Shown one piece after another: positions 45,536-52,443 of a stretch of DNA of 64,000 nt (position 1 is the first letter of the stretch; every line of letters begins with the position of its first letter). The notes beneath the pieces are model-generated. The model had not been told where the DNA came from. It made no database searches and saw only the letters and a program-made list of their open reading frames with translations. Origin of the DNA: an uncultured Chloroflexota bacterium (GTDB lineage Bacteria > Chloroflexota > Dehalococcoidia > CAUJGQ01); assembly GCA_937879875.1 (NCBI GenBank), contig CALFMN010000024.1, forward strand, positions 1-64,000, given 5' to 3'. A program made the position numbers and the translations under genes.

Positions 45536-46330
45536 ATGCGCGTTCACCCCGCCGTATTGATTGCGCCCGTTGTCCTGCTGATCGCCTGCAGCTCGTCCAC
45601 TAATAACAAGCCGGCACCCACGACTGCGTTGGTCACGGCCTCGACGGTGGCGGCGAGCAGCGCACCCACCAACGCGACGCCCGACCACGTTGACACGGTG
45701 ACGCCATCGCCGGCGGCGCGGCCAGCGGGATCTGCGGTTCCGAGCCAGGTCACCCCGCCGCCGAAGGATGGGACGGCGCTCGCCAGGCAGTTGCTCCTCG
45801 CGGTTAGTGACTTTCCGGCTGGCTGGGCAGAGAAGCCGAAGGACACCTCGCCCAGCCCGCTCGATAAGTGCAAGCCGCCAAAGCCCGCAGGCGAAACGGG
45901 CACGGCGGATACGGGCGACTTTGCACCGGGCAACGGCGATCAGAGCGTCTCTGAATCTGTGGCCATTTTCGACACCCCGGCGCATGCCGCCGCGGCCTTG
46001 GACGTCGTCCCGGCCCTGGGTGACTGCATAATCAAGGCCGTCCAAGCTGGCAAGCTCGACACCGACAAGGCGGTGTTCAGCAATGTCTCGTTTAGCCCGG
46101 TCTCTTTCCCGTCGGTGGGCGATCGGTCAACCACATACCGCCTGCAGCTTCACGTCAAGGCCAAAGGGCAGACCGGCTTTGGCAGTGAGGCGGATGTCTT
46201 CGCCGACCTGGTCTACATCCAGGTTGGCCGCGCGGACCTTACGCTTAACGGCTCGGACATTCTCTCGCCGTTTGACGCCGCACAGTTGCAGCAGATCGCG
46301 ATGAAGGCTACCGCTCGGGTGAGCCAGTGA
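45536..46330 (+). CDS. Predicted lipoprotein
   Basis: 264 aa. Lipoprotein signal peptide MRVHPAVLIAPVVLLIACSS with a lipobox-like LIAC, so lipidation at Cys is likely. A ~65-residue Thr/Ser/Pro-rich linker follows, then a globular domain (LLLAVSDFPAGWAEKPKD, SESVAIFDTPAHAAAALDVV, VYIQVGRADLTLNGSDI). This pattern resembles actinobacterial/Chloroflexota PknH-sensor-like or LpqN-like domains, with paired Cys (DKCKPP and LGDCII). Substrate unknown. It is followed 28 nt later by a second secreted protein. Confidence 0.7.
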   Translation: MRVHPAVLIAPVVLLIACSSSTNNKPAPTTALVTASTVAASSAPTNATPDHVDTVTPSPAARPAGSAVPSQVTPPPKDGTALARQLLLAVSDFPAGWAEKPKDTSPSPLDKCKPPKPAGETGTADTGDFAPGNGDQSVSESVAIFDTPAHAAAALDVVPALGDCIIKAVQAGKLDTDKAVFSNVSFSPVSFPSVGDRSTTYRLQLHVKAKGQTGFGSEADVFADLVYIQVGRADLTLNGSDILSPFDAAQLQQIAMKATARVSQ

Positions 46331-46358
46331 AGCATCCAGCAGGCAGGAGGCACCCGCC

Positions 46359-47039
46359 ATGCGCCGCATCGCCGTTATCCTCGTCGCCTTCGTCGCACTC
46401 CTCAGCGTTGCCGCGGTGCAGCTGCACGGCCCCGGAACCGCGCAGGCTGTCAGCTACGCGCCCGGCTGGAACCTCGTTGCCGGTCCGCAGGGCGCACGTC
46501 TCACCGGAGCCACCGGCCAGATCTACACCATCCAACCGGGCGACGCCGACTACCAGCGCTTCCCGGCCAACGCTCCCCTGACCGCCTGTGTCGGCTATTG
46601 GGCGTACTTCCCGACTGGCGGGAGCATCGACTTCGGCCCGTTCGGCGCGGCCAGCGTCAACTGCGCCGTCGGCGCCTCGAACGGGCAGTTTTTCATGGTC
46701 GGCAACCCCTCAGGGTCAGCGAGCATCACGCTTGCCGGCGCCGACCTGGCGTACACCTACGCGCCGGACACGGGCTATCAGAGCACCACGCAGCTTTCGC
46801 CGGGGCAGGGCGCCTGGGTTTCCTCCTCCGGCGTGGTGAAAATCACCACATCCGCCACGGTCAGCGCACGCCCCGCGGCAGCGCCGGCGCTGCAGGTCGC
46901 GGCAGCGACCCATTCCCATGTGCCGTCGGCGCAACGCCCGAACGACTTCGCTTCGACATCGGGCAATGGCTCCGGCGTCTGCTTCGAACAGGGCAGTGTG
47001 GCGCGCGGCGTCGGCCGGCTGGAGGTATGGCTGGCCTGA
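46359..47039 (+). CDS. Secreted protein with GWNLVAGP repeat
   Basis: 226 aa. Sec signal peptide MRRIAVILVAFVALLSVAAV, cleavage probably near AQAVS. The mature part carries APGWNLVAGPQGARLTGATG and YTIQPGDADYQRFPANAPL, then CVGYWAYFPTGGSI, a module common in exported Chloroflexota proteins, sometimes repeated. Cys in TACVGYW and SVNCAVG may form a disulfide. Followed by a low-complexity tail. Function unknown, probably surface-associated. Confidence 0.7.
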   Translation: MRRIAVILVAFVALLSVAAVQLHGPGTAQAVSYAPGWNLVAGPQGARLTGATGQIYTIQPGDADYQRFPANAPLTACVGYWAYFPTGGSIDFGPFGAASVNCAVGASNGQFFMVGNPSGSASITLAGADLAYTYAPDTGYQSTTQLSPGQGAWVSSSGVVKITTSATVSARPAAAPALQVAAATHSHVPSAQRPNDFASTSGNGSGVCFEQGSVARGVGRLEVWLA

Positions 47040-47201
47040 GGCTCAGTTGCTTTGCCGGAGCGCCGCGCATCGGGTGCATCGCGGGGTGCGGTGGGCGTAG
47101 AATCGAGCCATGCAGCGGATTGTGGCTGACCCCGCATTTGGCCTCATGCGGTACGCGCTCCATGCCATGCGCGGCACATCCGTAAGCAAATGCACACATC
47201 C

Positions 47202-47273
47202 GGGCCGGTAGCACAGCGGCAGTGCAGCGGACTTTTAATCCGTTGATCGTGGGTTCGAATCCCACCCGGCTCA
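47202..47273 (+). tRNA. tRNA-Lys (anticodon TTT)
   Basis: Full cloverleaf: acceptor GGGCCGG/CCGGCTC (one G-U), D-arm GCAC/GTGC, anticodon stem GCGGA/TCCGT with loop CTTTTAA (anticodon TTT at 47234-47236), 5-nt variable loop, T-arm GTGGG-TTCGAAT-CCCAC, discriminator A. CCA is not fully encoded (followed by CCCC). It is the putative attachment site of the integrase gene just downstream. Confidence 0.96.
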
Positions 47274-47289
47274 CCCCGTTCCAAGCGTG

Positions 47290-47313
47290 AAACCCCTCGG
47301 TTCCGAGGGGTTT
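47290..47313 (+). terminator. Rho-independent terminator after tRNA-Lys
   Basis: AAACCCCTCGG, TT, CCGAGGGGTTT: a perfect 11-bp stem with T-rich 3' side (GGGTTTCTGTC), 17 nt after the tRNA. Confidence 0.85.
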
Positions 47314-47334
47314 CTGTCGTACTCTGCTCCATTT

Positions 47335-47375
47335 TGACAGCAACCATGACAGCAACGCGGAGCCGGTTGCTGTCA
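47335..47375. promoter_or_regulatory. Three TGACAGCAAC sites, candidate integrase arm sites
   Basis: TGACAGCAAC occurs at 47335-47344 and 47347-47356 as a direct repeat and as inverted GTTGCTGTCA at 47366-47375, overlapping the integrase stop. They lie between tRNA-Lys and the integrase, where arm-type sites of tyrosine recombinases are found. Confidence 0.55.
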
Positions 47376-48506
47376 GCCGGCCGCCGTTTCGCCGCCCAGC
47401 GCGCGGTTCAGCTTGTCCGCTGCGTCCTGGAGCAGCGCCGGGGTAATGTGCGCGTACGTGTTCATGGTCAACGCGATCTGCGAGTGACCCAGTTGCTCCA
47501 TCACCACGCGCATTGAGGCGCCTTGTGCCAACAAGAGCGACGCCGCGCCGTGACGGAGATGGTGCCACGTCATTGACGGCAGTCCAGCAGCGGCGAGCTG
47601 TTTCTGGAAGCGGTGAGTCACACTTGAGCCGTTCAGATAGCCGCCGATGTCCGTGGTGAAAACCAGCCCCAAGTCTTGCCACCCCGACCCCGCGTACAGT
47701 CGCATTTCGGCCTGATGGGCACGTTGTCGGCGCAGCGCCTCCACCGCGATCAGCGGCAGCGACAGTGCGCGGCGGCTATTCTCGGTCTTGAGATCGACCA
47801 ATCGGAACGCGCCATCGAGCCGCTGAAGCTGCCGGCGAATACGCAGTGTGCCGGCGTCCAGATCGGCGTCTTCCCACGTCAGTCCCAGCAACTCGCCCAT
47901 CCGCAGCCCGGTGGCAAGCGCCGTGATCACCAGTTCTTCCAACGAGTGGCCGGCGAAGGTGGCAAGCAAGGCGCGGGCGTCTTCGGGGGCGAGCGCCGCA
48001 ACGGGCTTGCGCGCTGCCCGCGGCGTATCCACCAGCTTGGCGCTGTTCTGGCCAATCGAGCCTTCTCTGAGCGCGTGTTGCAGCGCGACACGCAGCACGG
48101 CGCGCGCGTGCCGAATGCTCGCTGGACTGAGCCCGCCTGCATCCAGACCGTTGACGAACGCTTGCACGGCAGGCGGCGTGACTTCGGCAAGTCGCAGCCG
48201 GCCCAGCGCCGGCAAGATGTGCAGGCGAACGTCACCGCGGTATCGCTCCAATGTTGCAGGGCGCAAACGATTCGGCGCCACATCGCGTAACCACCGCTCA
48301 AGGAAGTGCGCCAGCGTTTCGCTACTCGTCACTACCGGCAGCGCTTTCTTGACGTTCTCCTGTGCGGTGTGCAGTTTCCCCTTCACGTCCTGGCGCGTCT
48401 TGCCGTAGAGGTAGCGCCGTCGGCCACTCGGTTCGATGATCGTCGCACACCAGCGGCCATCGCTGCGCTTGAAGAGACTGCCCTCACCGTTCGCCCGCTT
48501 ACCCAT
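47373..48506 (-). CDS. int: Phage-type tyrosine integrase
   Basis: 377 aa. N-terminal AP2-like arm-binding region (GEGSLFKRSDGRWCATI), SAM-like core-binding domain (LAHFLERWLRDVAP) and catalytic domain with Arg202 (ATGLRMGELLGL), Lys240 (VDLKTENSRR), His315-x-x-Arg318 (WHHLRH), His341 (QLGHSQIALTM) and nucleophile Tyr351. All catalytic residues are intact, so it is likely active. It reads toward the tRNA-Lys 100 bp away, the classical position of an island integrase. ATG start with AGGAAGG. Confidence 0.95.
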   Translation of the reverse strand: MGKRANGEGSLFKRSDGRWCATIIEPSGRRRYLYGKTRQDVKGKLHTAQENVKKALPVVTSSETLAHFLERWLRDVAPNRLRPATLERYRGDVRLHILPALGRLRLAEVTPPAVQAFVNGLDAGGLSPASIRHARAVLRVALQHALREGSIGQNSAKLVDTPRAARKPVAALAPEDARALLATFAGHSLEELVITALATGLRMGELLGLTWEDADLDAGTLRIRRQLQRLDGAFRLVDLKTENSRRALSLPLIAVEALRRQRAHQAEMRLYAGSGWQDLGLVFTTDIGGYLNGSSVTHRFQKQLAAAGLPSMTWHHLRHGAASLLLAQGASMRVVMEQLGHSQIALTMNTYAHITPALLQDAADKLNRALGGETAAG

Positions 48507-48617
48507 TACTTTGCCTTCCTACCTCAACTTGCGCGCGTATGCGCGCTGTACCGCGAATCTGACGGCTTCGCGCCGCCGGATAGCATTCGGAGCCATCGTG
48601 CGGCGCGAAGCCCGACA

Positions 48618-48974
48618 CTACCGCATTACCCATGCTTCCAGCCGCGCAGCCCGCGGGCCGCTCGACAGGATCGCCGTCGCCGTGTTCAGCGCCGCCAGCC
48701 GCGTGATGCGCGTATCCTTGTCGCCCAGCGAAGCAGCGAGCGGCTGCGCGCCCGGTGCCTCTTCCGCGCCAGCGCCGGCCGGCTCGATCACGCGGACGAA
48801 ACCAGCCTTGTCCAGCCCCACGCGTACGCGGGCGCCTTCCGCCGGGACGGCCGGCACTGGGTCCGCATATCGCGACAGGTTCAACCACCCGTCGCGCCCG
48901 GCGAGCGTGAAGCCCTTGCCATTCGCGCGGCTCACCACACCCTCGATGCTCTCGGTCACGATCTGCGCTACCAC
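48618..48974 (-). CDS. Small OB-fold-like protein of the element
   Basis: 118 aa, GTG start. The first 60 residues (VVSRANGKGFTLAGRDGWLN, ARVRVGLDKAGFVRVIEP) look like a small five-strand beta-barrel, similar to ssDNA-binding OB folds of phages. The second half is helical with ITRLAALNTATAILSSG. A role in element replication or recombination is inference. Confidence 0.5.
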   Translation of the reverse strand: MVAQIVTESIEGVVSRANGKGFTLAGRDGWLNLSRYADPVPAVPAEGARVRVGLDKAGFVRVIEPAGAGAEEAPGAQPLAASLGDKDTRITRLAALNTATAILSSGPRAARLEAWVMR

Positions 48975-49007
48975 GATTTGCCGTCCCTTCGTTCGTTCGT
49001 CTGCGGG

Positions 49008-49400
49008 TTAGGCGGCCGCCGGCATATGCGGGCAGCCGCCGGGCTCGACTTCGTACAGGCCGCAGACACAGGCGCGGCGCGCCGACGGGCCAGCCGGGTG
49101 GGTTGGTATTGGCGGCTCGGGCTCCTCAGTCGGGAGCACCGCTGCGGAGCGGGCCGCCTTGACCGCCTCGCGCGCCAGCCGGTTGCGCAGCGCCTCAACG
49201 TGCTTGCAGCTCTTCCGATACTCGAAGCCCTTGCAGGTGCAAGCTTGTCCGCCGTCGATGTCTACTAGCGTGTAGTGCTCCGCGCGATTCGTCTTCGAGC
49301 GCGTCGTGTAGAAGCCGGGCCGGCCGGCGATGGCGCGGATCTGGACGTGCTCGGTGCGGGCGCGGTCGGCGGCGCGGGCGGTCAGTTCAGCGGTCGTCAT
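49008..49400 (-). CDS. SWIM zinc-finger protein
   Basis: 130 aa from the ATG at 49400 with AAGGAGCA. SWIM motif C-x-C-x7-8-C-x-H as CTCKGFEYRKSCKHVEAL. SWIM fingers bind DNA or proteins in recombination and mobile-element proteins. A second Cys-rich tail CVCGLYEVEPGGCPH could hold another metal. Divergent from the HTH gene at 49527, sharing an operator-like palindrome. Confidence 0.75.
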   Translation of the reverse strand: MTTAELTARAADRARTEHVQIRAIAGRPGFYTTRSKTNRAEHYTLVDIDGGQACTCKGFEYRKSCKHVEALRNRLAREAVKAARSAAVLPTEEPEPPIPTHPAGPSARRACVCGLYEVEPGGCPHMPAAA

Positions 49401-49438
49401 CGGTGGTGCTCCTTGCTGTTCTCTTCCTTTCAATAATA

Positions 49439-49452
49439 CTCCGATATCGGAG
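49439..49452. promoter_or_regulatory. Perfect palindrome, candidate operator
   Basis: CTCCGATATCGGAG (14 bp) lies between the divergent SWIM and HTH genes, with a half-like CTCCGAGA at 49493-49500. A likely binding site for the small HTH protein. Confidence 0.55.
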
Positions 49453-49511
49453 AATAAACAGTCGGTTCAGCTCGCAGGTGTGCTACAAAATCCTCCGAGA
49501 TTAGCGAGTTA

Positions 49512-49520
49512 TGCTAGGCT
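49512..49520 (+). promoter_or_regulatory. Extended -10 immediately before HTH gene
   Basis: TGCTAGGCT ends 6 nt before the ATG at 49527, implying a leaderless transcript. Confidence 0.45.
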
Positions 49521-49526
49521 GAGAGC

Positions 49527-49745
49527 ATGGATGACTTAGTCACGATCTATGAGGCAGCCGCGCTGCGCGGGCTTTCGGTGGAGAATGTGCGATGGTTGCA
49601 TCGCATCGGCTTGTTGGAGTTTCATAAGCGCGTCGGGGTGCGCGCCAATATGGTGCGTCTTGCTGACCTCGATCGTGCCCTGGAACAGCGGCGGCCCGTC
49701 GGACGGCCGCGCATCGCATCAGGCGGCGATGCACCTGATCCGTAG
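49527..49745 (+). CDS. Small HTH DNA-binding protein (MerR-like)
   Basis: 72 aa. TIYEAAALRGLSVENVRWLH followed by RIGLLEFHKRVG and MVRLADLDRALEQRR reads as a winged-HTH of the MerR/excisionase type. Divergent from the SWIM/integrase block and next to a palindrome, so it may regulate the minus-strand genes or act as a recombination directionality factor. Confidence 0.6.
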   Translation: MDDLVTIYEAAALRGLSVENVRWLHRIGLLEFHKRVGVRANMVRLADLDRALEQRRPVGRPRIASGGDAPDP

Positions 49746-49994
49746 CCACGCCCACCCCGCGTGCGCCGCGAGCGCCACTGCAAAACAATGCGAGAACAGC
49801 GCGGCGCCCTCGCGTGTGAATGCCTAGCGCGACAGCATTCGACGATGCGGCCCCGATCGCCAAGCATACGAACGGCCCGCGAGGCCAGGTGTCACCCGCC
49901 AATACCTCGAAGCCCACGAAGCCCGTGTATACGCCGACAATTTGTGACATTTCAGCGCGCCCTCGCGCCCGATTGTAGGTGCTTGGCGCGGGGT
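49746..49994. other. Short gap without a supported gene
   Basis: 249 bp between converging genes. A minus-strand frame beginning MSQIVGVYTGFVGFEVLAGD exists but runs antisense across the HTH gene and is not supported. Confidence 0.4.
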
Positions 49995-50762
49995 TCACGT
50001 CTGCGGTTCCATGCCACGCTCGCGGCGCCCGCGGCTTCGAGCGCCATCGCCAACAGGCTCAGCACGGCTCGTTGCCGTGACAGCGTTCACCTGTTGCGTG
50101 CCGACGTTCACCTGTCCGGCGGCGCCGATCGCCACCGCCGGCCCGGCCGGCGCTCGCAGGTCTTTGATGGCTCGCAGGTTACGGATGAACATGCGGTTGC
50201 AGCGGTCCAACAGCGGAAAGAGCGTCTGGACCAGTCCCTGCACCATCTCTTCGACCTTGAGCCCGCTCGCTGCGCCGTAGCCATACCGCTCCTTGAACTT
50301 CGCCGTGGGCGACTCTTGGCCGAACAGCTCGGCCTCGATCAGTGTTGCGCTGTTGCCGATCCAGCCCTGGATGCGCAGCGTGTTGTAGTAGCCCAAGATC
50401 GCCAGATCGACCAGCATCTCTTCCGCCGGCCCGGCGGTGTCGAACTGGTCGAGCAAGCCCTGGCGCAGCTTCCAAATCGTCGCCATCAGCTCGGGATAGA
50501 TGTACTGCTCCGCGCCCAGTTGCTCGATCAGAAAGCGCCCGGAGGCGTAGTCGGTCCGCGCTTTCTCGCAGATCGCGTGCCACTCGGCTTCGTCACGCAG
50601 GCCGCCCCAGCGCCCCACGGTCTTAAAGACAGCGCGGGCATCGTGGCGGATCTCGCGAAAGCGGCGGTCACGGTCTTCGCGCCACTCCCGGATTTTCGTA
50701 TCCCAGTCTTCCTCATCCTCCGCCTGTTCCGCCGATGCGACGGCCTGTTCCTCAATCGTCAT
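49995..50762 (-). CDS. Helical protein of unknown function (element)
   Basis: 255 aa. Mostly helical: an acidic N-terminus (EEQAVASAEQAEDEEDWDTK), then REDRDRRFREIRHDARAVFK, a middle part ILGYYNTLRIQGWIGNSATL and FRNL-like MFIRNLRAIKDLR. The C-terminus is Arg/Gly-rich. It follows the DUF6788-like gene by 4 nt with its own GGGAGGATG site. I have no family name; similar proteins are found beside DUF6788 genes in islands. Confidence 0.55.
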   Translation of the reverse strand: MTIEEQAVASAEQAEDEEDWDTKIREWREDRDRRFREIRHDARAVFKTVGRWGGLRDEAEWHAICEKARTDYASGRFLIEQLGAEQYIYPELMATIWKLRQGLLDQFDTAGPAEEMLVDLAILGYYNTLRIQGWIGNSATLIEAELFGQESPTAKFKERYGYGAASGLKVEEMVQGLVQTLFPLLDRCNRMFIRNLRAIKDLRAPAGPAVAIGAAGQVNVGTQQVNAVTATSRAEPVGDGARSRGRRERGMEPQT

Positions 50763-50766
50763 GGCC

Positions 50767-51105
50767 TCATCCTCCCAACGCCCCGATCACGTCGGCTGAC
50801 AACAGGCGATAGGCACGCACCAGGGCGCGGAACGCCCGCACCGTCATGCGGCCAGTGCGCTGTTTCTCGCGTTCAGCGCGCCACTCGGCGACGGCCTCGC
50901 GTGTCGTGTCCAGCGTGTCGAGCCGCACATAGCAACGCTGTCGTTGTCCGCCAGCCCAGTACGCCCGACGGTAGTACGGCCCGTGCAACTCGCCGCGGGC
51001 ACAGCGGCAGCGCGGCTTGCCGCAGCGCACGTACTTCGCCTCTAGGTGGCCAGGCATCCCGGCCGGCACCGTCTTGGGGGCCGGTTTGTCCGAAATGTTG
51101 ATCAT
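50767..51105 (-). CDS. DUF6788-like zinc-binding protein
   Basis: 112 aa. Core GHLEAKYVRCGKPRCRCARG, then ELHGPYYRRAYW, with three Cys (C-x4-C-x-C) and a His as probable metal ligands. This is the hallmark of the DUF6788-type small proteins spread in mobile elements. Function unknown. Confidence 0.7.
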   Translation of the reverse strand: MINISDKPAPKTVPAGMPGHLEAKYVRCGKPRCRCARGELHGPYYRRAYWAGGQRQRCYVRLDTLDTTREAVAEWRAEREKQRTGRMTVRAFRALVRAYRLLSADVIGALGG

Positions 51106-51191
51106 GGGAGACTCGCCCTTCCATGCGCTAACGTCTCACGGGCATCGCGAAGCGCGGGATTGCATGCCGGCGGTCACGTCTTCGCTCTTGT

Positions 51192-51857
51192 TCAGGGTCT
51201 CGTCGCAATCGGTTGAGGCGGGCCGCCGACGCGCTTGCTCGCACGCGATATGTGACTTGGCTGAGGTCGGTCACCCCGGCCTGTCGTGCGACGCGTGATG
51301 GATGCTTGCAATGCACTGATCCCCGCGCTCATGTGCGCCAGCGCCTCCGACTCCGCGGTGTCAGCTTGCTCCCAGAACCGAAAGTACGTTTGCCAGTGCA
51401 GGTACTTCGGCTTCTCCGGGAACGGGTCCATGATCTGATAACTGCCGAGCCGGCGCCGAATCTTCATGCCGCGCTCGCGCGCACGCCCGAACGCGTCGGC
51501 GCGTTGACTGGCGTACGCCAGGTCGTAGCAGCGCCGGCAGGCGAAGTAGCGCGACCGCCGCGGCCGGTAGAGAAGCCGCACACGCTCACCGCAGCTCACG
51601 CCAGGACAACGGAACCACGGCCGGCGGCCACCGTAGCGGCACGGCGTCCATTCGATGAGCACGAGGTACAGGTCCGAGCGGTTCACGCGGCCATCCTCGG
51701 TAAAGCCCAGCAGCGGCACACCACCCAGCCGTTCACACACGTCGCCAGGCGCCAAGCGGCCGGCGCGGTAGCGATCCAGCACGTCAATCCGATCGCACAC
51801 ATCGGCGAGCCCCTTTGTGCCTGACCGATCCCAGCTCCCCGAGCCAATCCCGCCCAT
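51192..51857 (-). CDS. Zinc-ribbon phage/plasmid-type protein
   Basis: 221 aa. N-terminus MGGIGSGSWDRSGTKG and IDVLDRYRAGRLAPGD. The centre has a zinc ribbon: TPCRYGGRRPWFRCPGVSC, followed by a FACRRCYDLAYASQR second pair (C...C ... C-x2-C). This architecture recurs in integrated elements of many phyla; no function is established. The C-terminus is basic. Confidence 0.7.
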   Translation of the reverse strand: MGGIGSGSWDRSGTKGLADVCDRIDVLDRYRAGRLAPGDVCERLGGVPLLGFTEDGRVNRSDLYLVLIEWTPCRYGGRRPWFRCPGVSCGERVRLLYRPRRSRYFACRRCYDLAYASQRADAFGRARERGMKIRRRLGSYQIMDPFPEKPKYLHWQTYFRFWEQADTAESEALAHMSAGISALQASITRRTTGRGDRPQPSHISRASKRVGGPPQPIATRP

Positions 51858-51928
51858 CGCTCAGTCCATCGCTTTTGCCGAAATCATTTGGCAAGTTGCG
51901 GCTTTCGCGCGTGACATTGAGAACACGG

Positions 51929-52411
51929 TCACGCATCGCTCTCGCGCTTGAGCGCCGCGACGAGCAGGCTGGTCGCTCTGTTGCGGTCCCAGTCACTCGG
52001 GCCGAACAGGCTGCTCCGGTGGAGACGCTCGCCTTCGCTGTCAATGACGGCTTCCACCGTCTGCGGACCGAAGTCATGGCGTTCGTTCACCCCGGTGAAC
52101 TTCAAGATCGCCAGGCCAACCTTCCAGCCTTCGGGCCCACCGAGCGCCGCCTCGATCGCGTCCAGTGCCGGGGAAATCAGGCGCTCCAGCCGGGCGATGG
52201 CGGCGCGGCGCGCTTCGCCGCGTCGGGCGTTCAGGGCTGCCATGAACGCGGGTTCATAGCGCATCCAGGCCGTGACAACGCGGACGGTCAGGCCCGCACC
52301 ACTCGCCGCTTCGTCGGCGGTCTGTCCCGTTGCCAGGAGTTGCAGCACGGTCATCTGTTCCGCAGTGAGCTGCCGCGGCGGCTCGGGTTCCGGCGTAGGG
52401 CGCTTCGCCAT
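51929..52411 (-). CDS. Terminase-small-subunit-like HTH protein
   Basis: 160 aa from the ATG at 52411 with GAGGTGGAAG. LTAEQMTVLQLLATGQTADE, then AASGAGLTVRVVTAWMRYEP and AFMAALNARRGEA, is the phBC6A51-type HTH seen in phage small terminases. A helical oligomerisation region and GVNERHDFGPQTVEAV follow. No large terminase is present in the window, so it could instead be a regulator. Confidence 0.6.
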   Translation of the reverse strand: MAKRPTPEPEPPRQLTAEQMTVLQLLATGQTADEAASGAGLTVRVVTAWMRYEPAFMAALNARRGEARRAAIARLERLISPALDAIEAALGGPEGWKVGLAILKFTGVNERHDFGPQTVEAVIDSEGERLHRSSLFGPSDWDRNRATSLLVAALKRESDA

Positions 52412-52443
52412 CTCTTCCACCTCACCATGAAGCTCGGGACCGA

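Noticed and set aside
49540..49950. Minus-strand frame beginning MSQIVGVYTG
   Set aside because: Starts plausibly but runs antisense through the HTH gene and turns low-complexity; insufficient support.
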